Numbered from the stretch's first letter, positions 1 through 8,673 are shown. The stretch is DNA of 27,586 nt from Bacteroidales bacterium UBA1217 (GCA_002309335.1 DBXH01000038.1:2194-29779); one strand, 5' to 3'. Notes: a model not told the origin generated them from the letters alone. Made by a program: numbers and translations.

Positions 1-53
1 CCCTGAACTCTCACTTTTCTTCTCTTGACTTTTTTGTTAGCATTAATACCCAT
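1..53 (-). CDS. Possible N-terminal fragment of a leftward gene cut by the window edge
   Basis: An ATG on the minus strand at 53 opens a frame that stays open to the edge and reads MGINANKKVKRRKVRVQ, a very basic N-terminus of about 17 residues. A good leftward promoter lies about 75 nt upstream (129-160), and no other start fits it as well. Too little is visible to name a product. The fragment could be the cytoplasmic basic tail of a membrane protein, or simply chance. Confidence 0.3.
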   Translation of the reverse strand, partial: MGINANKKVKRRKVRVQ

Positions 54-128
54 AATACACTATATTTTTTTGTTCAACTTCTTGATTGTTAATCAGAAAA
101 GGAATAATTCTTCTCCGAAAAGGTTTTG

Positions 129-160
129 CAAAGATACATCAATTATTTGGACTGAACAAA
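129..160 (-). promoter_or_regulatory. Bacteroidota-type promoter reading leftward
   Basis: On the minus strand, TTTG (157-160) is followed after exactly 20 nt by TATCTTTG (129-136), a full match to the Bacteroidota primary-sigma pattern TTTG-N19-21-TAnnTTTG. It lies downstream of the DUF4301 gene and points out of the window. It therefore probably serves the gene whose start may be at 53. Confidence 0.55.
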
Positions 161-183
161 TATTTTTCTATTTTTAACGATAT

Positions 184-1731
184 TTATCCTTCAAGATGTT
201 CTTTGCGTAGCAGATCGTTAACGGTCTTTACGGGGTTGAAAGTTGCCAGAGGCACCTCTACAAACAGAGTTATCCATTCGGCCATAGCTCCGTTCCACAA
301 TCCAGGCAATTCCTGAGATTTCAGCGTTACAGCACCTTTGGTTTTCTTGCTGATAAAGCCTGTCTCAGGGTCGACATATTTTCTTAAGTCAAATCGACGC
401 CCGTTGTAATCTTTGGTGGCGCATACAAGGTCTACAGGGTTGAAGTGGGTTGAGGAGGTTAGTATCCTTTCCTGTTCGGGGTCTTTGCGGTTTATCTGTG
501 CTGTTTCTACAACCTGTAAGCTCTTGATTCCTCGGCTGTTCTCTGTGAAGAATGGGCCGCCTCCCGGTTCGCCCTGGTTTTTTACCATTCCGCAGATTCT
601 CATAGGACGGTTCATCTTCTGGCGAAGCAGTTTTATCTGTTCGTTTGCGGACAGTTTTGTAAAACCGTCAGGCAATGATATTTTCAATTTGTTTTTTGCA
701 AACCGGGCTATTTCCTGTATTTTTTTCTTATCTGGTTTCTGGTTCAGAATGCGCAAATATTTGAATGTCTGTGATTGCAACTCCATCAGTAGTCCGGCCA
801 ACACCTGTTTATAGATTATCGTTGTGTGCTTCATCCAGTCGGGCACAACGTTGTCTATATTCTTTATAAATATAAGGTCGGCGTTACATTCGTTGAGATT
901 CTCAATAAGAGCACCATGTCCACCAGGACGGAACACCAGTTGCCCGTTGTCATCACGTATTGGGTTGTTATACTCGTCAACAGCGATAATGTCAGTATAA
1001 TGCTTTTGTTCCGAGAAAGTTATGTCGAGTTTGATGTTGAGATTAGACTCGTAATACTTCTTGACTTCAGCAATCTTTTTACGGAACAAAGGTCTGTGTT
1101 CGGGCGATACGGTGAAATGCAGATGCACTTTGCCGTCGTCACAGCGAGCGTATGAGGCACCCTCAACAATATGCTCCTCGAGAGGGGTGCGGCTAATTTC
1201 GCCGTAACGGTGGAATTTCAGAAGGGCCTTGGGTAGCGAACCATATCCGAGATACTGTTCTTTAAGGAGATAGTTGATTACGGTGGTGAAATCTCCGCGG
1301 TCCATATAATCGCCGAAATCAAGCGACGAACGCTCCATACAGTCTTTCAAGTCCTCGAAAAAGGCAAAGGTGCGAATGTGTTGAAGAAACTCTTTTACCG
1401 TAGGGAACTCTTTCTCAAAGTTGTATGCTACACCGAAATATGTCGATGAGAAGGCGTAAAGGTCTTTGAACATTCTTGTGGCAGCACCAGAGGCGGGAAC
1501 GAATTTAAGTATCTTCTTTCCCTTTGCAAGACTCTTGTATGCAGATGAATAGCGCATAATTTCGCTGTCAGACATACGTATGATACCGCCATTATCTACG
1601 GTGGCGGCATCAAGTAGTTTTGTTTTTGGAAATCCTTTGCGGAAATTCTCTATCTGCAGAAGCGTTTTTTCGGGCGTAAGACCCATACTTGCAATTTGTT
1701 GCAAGTCTTTTTCTGAAAACATACTACTCAT
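184..1731 (-). CDS. DUF4301 family protein, possibly sugar-nucleotidyltransferase-like
   Basis: A 515-aa cytoplasmic protein with no signal peptide or membrane segment, recognised as the Bacteroidota DUF4301 family. Two glycine-rich segments stand out: VPASGAATRMFK (about 78-89) and RPGGHGALIENLN (about 268-280), followed by NIDNVV (about 291-296). By eye these resemble the nucleotide-binding loop and the PGGHGD...N-DN motifs of UDP-glucose pyrophosphorylase-type enzymes, so a nucleotidyltransferase-like fold is plausible but inferred. The start could be 1731 or the in-frame ATG at 1722; a TAGTTTTG box at 1736-1743 would put transcription start almost on the start codon and slightly favours 1722. 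It lies 17 nt downstream of the lipoprotein gene, so the two are probably co-transcribed. Confidence 0.85.
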   Translation of the reverse strand: MSSMFSEKDLQQIASMGLTPEKTLLQIENFRKGFPKTKLLDAATVDNGGIIRMSDSEIMRYSSAYKSLAKGKKILKFVPASGAATRMFKDLYAFSSTYFGVAYNFEKEFPTVKEFLQHIRTFAFFEDLKDCMERSSLDFGDYMDRGDFTTVINYLLKEQYLGYGSLPKALLKFHRYGEISRTPLEEHIVEGASYARCDDGKVHLHFTVSPEHRPLFRKKIAEVKKYYESNLNIKLDITFSEQKHYTDIIAVDEYNNPIRDDNGQLVFRPGGHGALIENLNECNADLIFIKNIDNVVPDWMKHTTIIYKQVLAGLLMELQSQTFKYLRILNQKPDKKKIQEIARFAKNKLKISLPDGFTKLSANEQIKLLRQKMNRPMRICGMVKNQGEPGGGPFFTENSRGIKSLQVVETAQINRKDPEQERILTSSTHFNPVDLVCATKDYNGRRFDLRKYVDPETGFISKKTKGAVTLKSQELPGLWNGAMAEWITLFVEVPLATFNPVKTVNDLLRKEHLEG

Positions 1732-1748
1732 ATCGCAAAACTATTATT

Positions 1749-2156
1749 TTAATTGCGATAATCGCGGTGAATTTCTGATTCCAAGTTAATTGTGGAGTAA
1801 ACGGTGTCACCTTCTTTTAGACGAATAGTATTGTTGCCCTTTCTGTAGCAGTAGAACAAATCCTGGGTATAGGTTTCGTCATAACCAGTCTCATATTCTG
1901 CTGACACATTGAAGATGGCGGGTGCAGTAAATGACGTCGTGTATTGGCCGAGAACGTCGGTGTATCCCTCTGCATTTACAGCGCTGCTATTAATGTCAAT
2001 TTTCACAAAAACGCCCTGAACTGGCAGATGTGTTTCCTCGTCAACGACGGTGATTTGAACATAGCAGTTTGTGTCTTTGTCGCAAGAGGCAAAATAGAGA
2101 GTTGATAATCCGCCTATTAAAATCAGGCATACAATGGACAAAATTTTTTTCTTCAT
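1749..2156 (-). CDS. Small lipoprotein with a beta-sandwich (carboxypeptidase-regulatory-like) domain
   Basis: A 135-aa protein starting MKKKILSIVCLIL, a lipoprotein signal peptide with Cys at about residue 25 (YFASC). The frame is open upstream to 2195, but the signal peptide and a promoter box at 2209-2216 support the ATG at 2156. The mature part (CYVQITVVDEETHLPVQGVFV, then GYTDVLGQYTTSF) has the look of a carboxypeptidase-regulatory or CNA-B-like beta-sandwich: a 'lead strand, variable loop, D-x-x-G-x-Y' layout. It is likely anchored in the outer membrane, with unknown function. The gene is followed after 17 nt by the DUF4301 gene. Confidence 0.7.
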   Translation of the reverse strand: MKKKILSIVCLILIGGLSTLYFASCDKDTNCYVQITVVDEETHLPVQGVFVKIDINSSAVNAEGYTDVLGQYTTSFTAPAIFNVSAEYETGYDETYTQDLFYCYRKGNNTIRLKEGDTVYSTINLESEIHRDYRN

Positions 2157-2195
2157 AAAATGAAAATTATTTAGTGCTATTACATTTTTTTTCAC

Positions 2196-2203
2196 TATTT
2201 TTG
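2196..2203 (+). promoter_or_regulatory. -7 box of the cyclophilin promoter
   Basis: TATTTTTG matches TAnnTTTG and lies 29 nt before the cyclophilin start codon. Upstream, TTTA at 2170-2173 is a weak -33 element at a 22-nt spacing. The box lies only 5 nt from the leftward box at 2209-2216, so the two divergent promoters overlap. Confidence 0.5.
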
Positions 2204-2208
2204 CAATG

Positions 2209-2216
2209 CAAAATTA
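2209..2216 (-). promoter_or_regulatory. -7 box of the lipoprotein/DUF4301 promoter
   Basis: On the minus strand this reads TAATTTTG, matching TAnnTTTG, about 53 nt upstream of the chosen lipoprotein start at 2156. No clear -33 TTTG is visible. The position argues against the upstream start at 2195, which would leave almost no leader. Confidence 0.4.
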
Positions 2217-2231
2217 ATAATTTTATATGGT

Positions 2232-2924
2232 ATGAAAATAAAAAATATGACTTTTTTGTTGCTTTTTTTTGCAACATTAACTTCTTGTCAAGCTCAAACT
2301 GCTAATAATCAATCAAAAAACGTCGAAAAAAAATATTATGTTTTGATTGAAACTTCTTATGGTAATATGACCGTTGAGCTCTATAATGAGACTCCAAAAC
2401 ACCGCGATAACTTCCTAAAGTTGGTAAATGAAGGCTTTTATGACGGATTATTGTTTCATAGAGTGATAAATAATTTTATGATTCAGGGTGGTGATCCTAA
2501 GTCGAAAGATGCTAAACCTGGTCAGCCGTTGGGCGATGGTAATCTTGGTTATACAATTCCGGCCGAGTTTGTGCCTGGATTGATTCACAAAAAGGGTGCG
2601 CTCGCCGCTGCTCGTCAAGGTGACGTAGTGAATCCGACCAAGGCTTCTTCGGCTTGCCAATTCTATATCGTTCAAGGCAATGTGTGGCCGCAGGAACGTT
2701 TGCAGATGATGGCTCAACAGATGCATAAGACCTTTGACAAACAGCAAATTGAGACATATACTACAGTCGGAGGAACACCACATCTGGATTATGATTATAC
2801 TGTCTTTGGTCAAGTTATAGAAGGCCTTGATGTGATTGATAAGATTGCTGCGGTTAAATGTGGCCCTGGTGATCGTCCATTGGAAGATGTAAAAATGAAG
2901 ATAAAAACAATAGAACGCAAATAA
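2232..2924 (+). CDS. Cyclophilin-type peptidyl-prolyl cis-trans isomerase, lipoprotein
   Basis: A 230-aa protein with a lipoprotein signal ending in LTSC (Cys about 19), so it is probably a membrane-anchored periplasmic foldase. The cyclophilin core is clear: YGNMTVELYNETPKHRDNFL, then LLFHRVINNFMIQGGDP with the catalytic Arg of FHRV, then SACQFYIVQG and YDYTVFGQVIEGLDVIDKI. An insertion of about 30 residues (WPQERLQMMAQQMHKTF and following) between the FYIVQG strand and the final strands is common in Bacteroidota homologues. It catalyses proline isomerisation in exported proteins. pheS follows after 32 nt. Confidence 0.93.
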   Translation: MKIKNMTFLLLFFATLTSCQAQTANNQSKNVEKKYYVLIETSYGNMTVELYNETPKHRDNFLKLVNEGFYDGLLFHRVINNFMIQGGDPKSKDAKPGQPLGDGNLGYTIPAEFVPGLIHKKGALAAARQGDVVNPTKASSACQFYIVQGNVWPQERLQMMAQQMHKTFDKQQIETYTTVGGTPHLDYDYTVFGQVIEGLDVIDKIAAVKCGPGDRPLEDVKMKIKTIERK

Positions 2925-2956
2925 CGGCGTTATAGACCAATATTTATTTCAGGATT

Positions 2957-4000
2957 ATGAAGTTGAAAAATATAGAGGATTTCATTTACGAAATTCAGGT
3001 GGCATCTCTTGAAAAGGCGATGGATAGAGCTGCTTTTGTTGAGCAGTTCCGTATTAAGTATCTGGGTAAAAAGGGTTTGATAAGTGAACTTTTTGAAGAG
3101 TTTAAGTCAGTGCCCAATGACCAGAAAAAGGAAATGGGACAGGCGCTGAACCGTCTTAAAAACGCTGCTCAGGCTAAGATTGAAGAATTTAAGGCTAGTG
3201 TGGATCAGATGGAGCAGCAATCGCAAACAAATGATTTGACTTTGCCGACAGATTATTCGGAGGTGGGAAGCCGTCATGTGCTGTCTGTTGTGATGAATGA
3301 AATTATTGACATTTTCTCGCGCATAGGCTTTACTGTCGCTGAATCAGTTGAGATTGAGGATGATTGGCATCTTTTTTCGGCTCTTAATTTTCCGCACGAC
3401 CATCCTGCTCGCGATATGCAGGATACTTTTTTTGTGGAAAAAGAGGAAGGCAAACAGGAAGTTGCTCTTCGCACCCATACGTCGTCTGTGCAGGTGCGAG
3501 TGATGGAGAACAATAAGCCTCCAATCCGAATAATTGCTCCCGGGCGTGTGTTCCGTAATGAAGCAATATCAGCTCGCGCTCATTGTATCTTCCATCAAGT
3601 TGAGGCGCTATATGTGGATAAGAAAGTCACTTTTGCTGATTTGAAACAGACGTTGCTGTATTTTGCCAAAGAGATGTTCGGCGAACAGACTCAGATCCGC
3701 TTGCGTCCTTCATATTTCCCGTTTACCGAACCGTCGGCCGAGATGGATATATCTTGCAATATTTGCGGCGGCAAAGGTTGCAACATTTGCAAAGGTACAG
3801 GATGGCTTGAAATCCTAGGTTGCGGAATGGTTGATCCGAATGTATTGGAGGCCTGTGGAATTGATAGCAAGGAGTTTAGCGGTTTTGCTCTAGGTATGGG
3901 AGTTGAACGTATGGCAATGCTGAAATATCAAATACGGGATTTACGCCTTTATTTCGAAAACGATCTCCGATTCTTGCGTCAGTTTGATGCCATTGTTTAA
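2957..4000 (+). CDS. pheS: Phenylalanyl-tRNA synthetase alpha subunit
   Basis: A 347-aa subunit that charges tRNA-Phe in the cytoplasm as an alpha2-beta2 enzyme with PheT, which is not in this window. The N-terminal part (about 1-90) is the helical coiled-coil tRNA-binding arm, including the usual YLGKKGLI segment. Motif 2 is RVFRNEAISARAHCIFHQVE and motif 3 is GFALGMGVERMAMLKY. A cysteine-rich insert, CNICGGKGCNICKGTGW, precedes LEILGCGMVDPNVL; this zinc-knuckle form is usual in Bacteroidota. Length is normal. No promoter was found in the 32-nt gap, so it is probably read from the cyclophilin promoter. Confidence 0.97.
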   Translation: MKLKNIEDFIYEIQVASLEKAMDRAAFVEQFRIKYLGKKGLISELFEEFKSVPNDQKKEMGQALNRLKNAAQAKIEEFKASVDQMEQQSQTNDLTLPTDYSEVGSRHVLSVVMNEIIDIFSRIGFTVAESVEIEDDWHLFSALNFPHDHPARDMQDTFFVEKEEGKQEVALRTHTSSVQVRVMENNKPPIRIIAPGRVFRNEAISARAHCIFHQVEALYVDKKVTFADLKQTLLYFAKEMFGEQTQIRLRPSYFPFTEPSAEMDISCNICGGKGCNICKGTGWLEILGCGMVDPNVLEACGIDSKEFSGFALGMGVERMAMLKYQIRDLRLYFENDLRFLRQFDAIV

Positions 4001-4030
4001 AAGGGTTTTGGTACTTAAATATCTTGGACT

Positions 4031-4387
4031 ATGTCGTTTATAGATATTGAGAATATGGAATTCTACGCCTATCACGGATGCTTTGACGAGGAGTCGAAGA
4101 TAGGTACGCGATTTCGAGTCAATTTAAGGATGGATGTAGATACTTCTCGAGCGCAAGTATCTGATAGCATAGTCGATACTGTAAATTATCTTTCTGTATA
4201 CCAATCTGTGAAAGATGAGATGATGAAGCCGTCTCATCTGCTAGAGAATGTTGCAGACCGAATTGCGTCAAGAGTGTTGGTTGACTATGGTGATGTGGCG
4301 CACGTATGGGTGAAGGTGACAAAACTCAATCCTCCATTGGGAGGTAAGATGGAAGGCGTTAGTTTGACAATAGAGAAAAAGCGCTAA
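4031..4387 (+). CDS. folB: Dihydroneopterin aldolase
   Basis: A 118-aa enzyme of folate synthesis that converts 7,8-dihydroneopterin to 6-hydroxymethyl-dihydropterin and glycolaldehyde. Family landmarks are FYAYHGCFDEE near the N-terminus, HLLENVADRIA with the substrate-binding Glu, and VTKLNPPLGG with the catalytic Lys. Length is typical of the octameric enzyme. It lies 30 nt after pheS on the same strand. Its TAA stop overlaps the stop codon of the convergent radC gene by 4 nt, and no terminator hairpin separates them. Confidence 0.94.
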   Translation: MSFIDIENMEFYAYHGCFDEESKIGTRFRVNLRMDVDTSRAQVSDSIVDTVNYLSVYQSVKDEMMKPSHLLENVADRIASRVLVDYGDVAHVWVKVTKLNPPLGGKMEGVSLTIEKKR

Positions 4388-5139
4388 ATCAAGCCATTGT
4401 CGTGAAAACTGTAATAGTCGGGATGGTTGTTTTCGTCAATACCGACTATTAAGTGTTCTATTAGTTTAATATTTAGTAGTTTTCCGGCATCCAATATTCT
4501 GCAAGTAAGAGCTTTATCTTCTCGACTGGGTTGTAAAATTCCAGAAGGGTGGTTATGAACCACAGCGATAGATACTGCGTTCTTTTCCAGTGCAGTAGCG
4601 AATATGCGACGTATGTCTACAGGAGTGTTTGATATTCCGCCTAAGGAAATTCTTTGTTTGAATAGTACTTTGTTTTTGATGTTCAGATAGATAGCCCAAA
4701 ATTCTTCAACTGGTAAATCTAAAAGCGAAGGACTTATGTAATTGAACAAGGATAAACTGTCTTTAAAATAGTATTCCTGCTTGTTGATGTTGTCGCTTAA
4801 CATTCTGTAACCAAGCTCTAAAGCAGCAATTATAGATACGGCTTTTGCTTCACCCATACCTTTGAAGTCGTGAGTCAGTTCTTTTATTCCCTGGCGAGAG
4901 AGGAGCGAGAGGTCGTTGTCGTTGCTTTTCAGAATCTCTTTTGCCAGATCTACAGCACTTTGACCAACAGAGCCGCTGCCGATAAGGATGGCTATCAGCT
5001 CGGCGTTGCTAAGTTCCTTTTTGCCTTTGGCAATAAGTTTCTCTCTAGGTCGGTCCTCCAACGCCCAGTCTTTGACGGTTAATGCAGACTTTCTTTCTTT
5101 GGAATCAGATGGTTGGGTGTTATTTTCCTTGTTGCCCAT
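4384..5139 (-). CDS. radC: RadC-like JAB/MPN domain protein
   Basis: A 251-aa protein. The frame is open back to 5343, but the first 68 codons do not look like protein from this family, and a promoter box (TACTTTTG, 5157-5164) lies just upstream of the ATG at 5139. That start gives MGNKENNTQ, the usual RadC beginning. The N-terminal half carries ALEDRPREKLIAKGKKELSN and a helix-hairpin-helix-like segment (KGMGEAKAVSIIAALELG). The C-terminal half is the JAB metalloprotease-like domain with the intact motif VVHNHPSG...PSREDKA (His, His, Asp). RadC proteins were named for DNA repair, but that role is disputed. Confidence 0.93.
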   Translation of the reverse strand: MGNKENNTQPSDSKERKSALTVKDWALEDRPREKLIAKGKKELSNAELIAILIGSGSVGQSAVDLAKEILKSNDNDLSLLSRQGIKELTHDFKGMGEAKAVSIIAALELGYRMLSDNINKQEYYFKDSLSLFNYISPSLLDLPVEEFWAIYLNIKNKVLFKQRISLGGISNTPVDIRRIFATALEKNAVSIAVVHNHPSGILQPSREDKALTCRILDAGKLLNIKLIEHLIVGIDENNHPDYYSFHDNGLI

Positions 5140-5156
5140 ATTTGGATATTTTTGTG

Positions 5157-5164
5157 CAAAAGTA
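5157..5164 (-). promoter_or_regulatory. -7 box of the radC promoter
   Basis: On the minus strand this reads TACTTTTG, matching TAnnTTTG, and ends 17 nt before the radC start at 5139. No good -33 TTTG lies at the normal distance. It implies a short leader and helps reject the longer radC start. Confidence 0.45.
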
Positions 5165-5406
5165 CATATTTTTTTTGAAAAACGACGATTCTTTTGCGGA
5201 ATGGAGACGGGCATAAAATATGCGTAAACCCAGAATTGACCCAGAATTAACCTAGAAGCGAGCCTATGGGATGGATGGTGAAGTGTGGGAATAGACGAGT
5301 TTTGTGGGGCGTAGAAGGAGCGTGAAAATTTTTCATTCGGCAAGGGTTGATTTTTAGCATTTTAATAGTTGTTATATTAAATATTAATGTTTTTTTTCAA
5401 AAATAT

Positions 5407-5437
5407 GTTGCAGAGTCAATAAATTTTCTTATTTTTG
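5407..5437 (+). promoter_or_regulatory. Promoter of secDF
   Basis: GTTG (5407-5410, one mismatch to TTTG) followed by 19 nt and then TATTTTTG (5430-5437). This leaves a leader of about 40 nt before the secDF start at 5485. The surrounding 140-nt intergenic region is AT-rich and shows nothing else. Confidence 0.6.
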
Positions 5438-5484
5438 CATATTCAAAATGTAGAATAACTAAAAAAAACTTTAACACGTAAGAT

Positions 5485-8400
5485 ATGCAGAATAAAGGAC
5501 TTATCAGATTTTTAGCAATTGCTTTTGTGCTTGTATGTTTGTTCCAATTGTCGTTTTCTTTTGCGACACGGAGTGTGGAGAACAAGGCTAAAGCAAGTGC
5601 TGCGAAGTATGTAGAGAGTGCGCAAGGAAAGAGTGATATCGATGCTTGCCTTAAAAGACAGGTAAACAGCGATATGAGTGCTGCTGAGATGAAAAACTTG
5701 ACGGCGATAGTTACTGACTCACTGCGTGCAACTAAAGAAACTTACTACCTTGATTCTATGGCCAATGAGAAGGTCTGGATGGGATTTACCTACAAAAAAT
5801 GCCAGGCTCGCGAAATCAATTTAGGTTTGGACCTCAAGGGTGGTATGAATGTGATGCTTGAGGTTTCGACGGTTGATGTCGTTAAAGCTCTTGCCAACTA
5901 CACTAACGACGAAGTTTTCAATAAGGCTGTAGAGATGGCTTTGGAACAGCAGAAAAAGTCTGTCAACGAAGATTTTGTCAGTTTGTTTTATGATGCAATT
6001 GTTTCCATCAAGCCGGATGTTCGTCTTGCAGGCTATTTCAGCAGCCAGCTGACGGGGACAACCCTTAATGATGACAACAATACGATTCTTTCGAAACTGA
6101 AAGAGGAGACCAGCAGTGCATACGACAGAACGTATGAAATTCTGCGCAAACGTATTGACAAGTTTGGTGTGGCACAGCCCACTATTCAGCGTCTGCAGGC
6201 TTCGGAGCGTATTTTGGTTGAGCTGCCTGGTGTAAAGGATCCGCAGCGTGTTCGTAAACTCCTCAAGGGTACTGCCCAGTTGGAGTTTTGGGCTACTTAC
6301 AGCGGTGATATGGCTGACTCTCGCTATCTGAATGAATATAACAGAGTTTCGGGTTATTTGACTGCTACTGACGAGTATTTGGCTTCGAGAGGCAATTTGA
6401 ATGCTGAAGTTGCTGATTCCAATGCTGTTGCCGAAGACAGTGTGGATGTTGACGAGACTTTGGCTCCTGCAGTTACCGAGAGCGATCCGCAGAGTGAGCA
6501 ATATAAGAAGGACCATCCGCTGATGTCGCTTTTTGCACAATGGCAGGGTTATCCGGTTTATCCTCCTGTTGTGTTCCGTGCTGTCGAGGCCGATACCGCT
6601 ACGGTGAACCGTATGATTGCCGAGGGTGTGAAGGCAGGCAAAGTTAACGCCCGTGAGGTTAAATATCTGTGGTCGGTGAAGCCGATTGAGGAGGGCTCGA
6701 ATGTTTTTGAGCTTTATGCTATAAAGATTGAGGACTATGACCGCAACACTAACCTGCCGAAGGCAAAGCTTGACGGTAGTGTTATAACTGACGCCCGTCA
6801 GGATTTCAGCAACACGGAGGGTAATGAGATTTCTATGACGATGAATTCGGAAGGTGCTCACGCCTGGAAGAACATCACTCACGACAATGTCGGCAAATGT
6901 GTTGCCATCGTTCTTGACGACCAGGTGTATTCGGCTCCCCGTGTGAATGGTGAGATTGCCGGTGGCCGTTCTTCGATTACTGGTAACTTCACTCTGGATG
7001 AGGCCAAGGACCTTGCCAATGTGCTTAAGTCGGGTAAGCTTCCTGCTCCCGCCCGTATAGTCCAAGAGGCCGTTGTCGGTCCTTCGTTGGGTCAGGAGTC
7101 GATCCACAAGGGATTGGTTTCTTTCATCCTTGCATTTATTATTGTACTTATTTATATGGTCATTTTCTATAACCGTGCCGGTTGGGTTTCGGTTGTGGCA
7201 TTGGTGACCAACGTGTTCTTGCTAATGGGTGTTTTGGCATCGATTGGTGCTGTTTTGACTCTGCCTGGTATTGCGGGTATTGTGTTGACGATGGCAATGG
7301 CTGTCGACGGCAACGTGATTATATATGAGCGTATCAAAGAAGAATTGCGTGCAGGCAAGAGTCTTGCCAATTCTATCGATGAAGGTTTCAAGAACGCTAT
7401 GTCGGCTATTATCGACGGTCAGGTGACAACATTCCTTCTGGGTCTTGTGCTGATCATGTTCGGTTCTGGTACCATCCAGGGCTTTGCTGTTACGCTGTGT
7501 ATCGGTATTGTCACCTCGCTGTTCACTAGTATCTTCATTACCCGTTTGGTTATTGATTGGATGCTGAACCACAAGAAGAAACTCAATTTCTCGTTCAGCT
7601 TTACTGAAAACTTTATGCGCAATGCCAATGTTGACTTTATGGGCAAGCGCAAGATGTTCTATATTATTGGTGTCTGTGCAATCGTTCTTTGCTTCGTTGG
7701 TATTTTCGGACGTCATCTGAGTATGGGTATTGATTTCACGGGTGGCCGTACCTATGTGGTGCGTTTCGACCAGGATGTCAATGTTGTCGATGTCCGTGCA
7801 AGCCTTGCAAGTGAGTTTGATGAGGCTCCCGAGGTCAAATCGTATGGTCCGAGCAATCAGGTCAAGATTACGACCAACATTGTTGCTGCCGACTACTACG
7901 ATGCCTATCGTGAGGCCCACAATCTGACGGCAACCGACACGATTACCGATGAGATGGTTATCAACGAGAAGCTGTTTGCCGGTACGAAGCAGTACTTCAA
8001 CAAGACTGACGACGGCAAGGAGATATCGTTGCAACAGTTTGCCGATGCTGAGGTTTATCCCTACGGTATCATCCAGTCTGAGCAGGTAGAGGCTACGATG
8101 GCTACGGATATGAAGCGCAACTCGATTCTTGCTGTGTTGGGCGGTCTGTTGGTTATCTTTGCTTATATTGGAATTCGTTTCAAGAGCTGGCGTTTTGGTA
8201 TTGGCAGTGTGGCTGCTTTGACACACGATACTATACTTATTATAGGTATGTTCGCCTTGTTGCGCGGATTGCTGCCGTTCAGCTTGGATGTTGACCAGTC
8301 GTTCATTGCTGCAGTATTGACGGTGATAGGTTATTCTATCAACGCTACGGTGGTTATCTTTGACCGTGTCCGTGAAAACAGAACGCTTTATCCGAAGCGT

Positions 8401-8649
8401 GACCTGATTCAGCATATGAATGATGCAATCAACGCTACTTTGGCACGTACTATCAACACTTCCGGCACCACATTCTTCACGTTGCTTATGATGTTCGTCT
8501 TCGGCGGTGAGGTTATCCGCGGATTCATTTTTGCATTGTTGGTCGGTGTGGTTTGCGGTGTGTTCTCGTCGGTCTGCCTTGCTTGCCCGATAGTTTACGA
8601 GGTTAGCAAGAAGCGTGAGGCCAAGAGACTCAATACTGTCAATAAATAA
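5485..8649 (+). CDS. secDF: Fused protein translocase subunit SecDF
   Basis: A 1054-aa inner-membrane protein that uses the proton gradient to pull preproteins out of the SecYEG channel into the periplasm. The N-terminal membrane segment (about 7-27) is followed by the SecD signature LGLDLKGGMNVMLEV and a long periplasmic head (to about 530). A six-helix SecD membrane bundle follows, with AMAVDGNVIIYERIKEE (Asp about 609, the proton-pathway position). The SecF half starts near 720 with a membrane segment and GIDFTGGRTYVVRF (about 748), and its bundle carries SINATVVIFDRVREN (Asp about 960). An acidic spacer (about 310-340) lies within the head. The fused form is normal in Bacteroidota. The next gene starts 24 nt downstream. 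Confidence 0.97.
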   Translation: MQNKGLIRFLAIAFVLVCLFQLSFSFATRSVENKAKASAAKYVESAQGKSDIDACLKRQVNSDMSAAEMKNLTAIVTDSLRATKETYYLDSMANEKVWMGFTYKKCQAREINLGLDLKGGMNVMLEVSTVDVVKALANYTNDEVFNKAVEMALEQQKKSVNEDFVSLFYDAIVSIKPDVRLAGYFSSQLTGTTLNDDNNTILSKLKEETSSAYDRTYEILRKRIDKFGVAQPTIQRLQASERILVELPGVKDPQRVRKLLKGTAQLEFWATYSGDMADSRYLNEYNRVSGYLTATDEYLASRGNLNAEVADSNAVAEDSVDVDETLAPAVTESDPQSEQYKKDHPLMSLFAQWQGYPVYPPVVFRAVEADTATVNRMIAEGVKAGKVNAREVKYLWSVKPIEEGSNVFELYAIKIEDYDRNTNLPKAKLDGSVITDARQDFSNTEGNEISMTMNSEGAHAWKNITHDNVGKCVAIVLDDQVYSAPRVNGEIAGGRSSITGNFTLDEAKDLANVLKSGKLPAPARIVQEAVVGPSLGQESIHKGLVSFILAFIIVLIYMVIFYNRAGWVSVVALVTNVFLLMGVLASIGAVLTLPGIAGIVLTMAMAVDGNVIIYERIKEELRAGKSLANSIDEGFKNAMSAIIDGQVTTFLLGLVLIMFGSGTIQGFAVTLCIGIVTSLFTSIFITRLVIDWMLNHKKKLNFSFSFTENFMRNANVDFMGKRKMFYIIGVCAIVLCFVGIFGRHLSMGIDFTGGRTYVVRFDQDVNVVDVRASLASEFDEAPEVKSYGPSNQVKITTNIVAADYYDAYREAHNLTATDTITDEMVINEKLFAGTKQYFNKTDDGKEISLQQFADAEVYPYGIIQSEQVEATMATDMKRNSILAVLGGLLVIFAYIGIRFKSWRFGIGSVAALTHDTILIIGMFALLRGLLPFSLDVDQSFIAAVLTVIGYSINATVVIFDRVRENRTLYPKRDLIQHMNDAINATLARTINTSGTTFFTLLMMFVFGGEVIRGFIFALLVGVVCGVFSSVCLACPIVYEVSKKREAKRLNTVNK

Positions 8650-8673
8650 AGATAAAAACATTATATTAGATAG

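Noticed and set aside
86..316. A 76-codon open frame on the plus strand at the left end
   Set aside because: It overlaps the 3' end of the DUF4301 gene in antisense, has no recognisable features, and its upstream region lacks a plus-strand promoter.
5227..5254. Short direct repeat ACCCAGAATT (two copies) upstream of radC
   Set aside because: Only two copies, about 12 nt apart, in an AT-rich intergenic region; no function can be argued.
5140..5343. Extension of radC by 68 codons at the N-terminus
   Set aside because: The extra residues do not look like RadC, and a -7 box at 5157-5164 lies inside that stretch. The ATG at 5139 gives the normal length.
7222..8661. A 479-codon open frame antisense to secDF, and a 428-codon one at 5821-7107
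   Set aside because: They mirror the secDF codons, have low-complexity Thr/Asn/His/Gln-rich products without known motifs, and no promoter. secDF itself is unambiguous.
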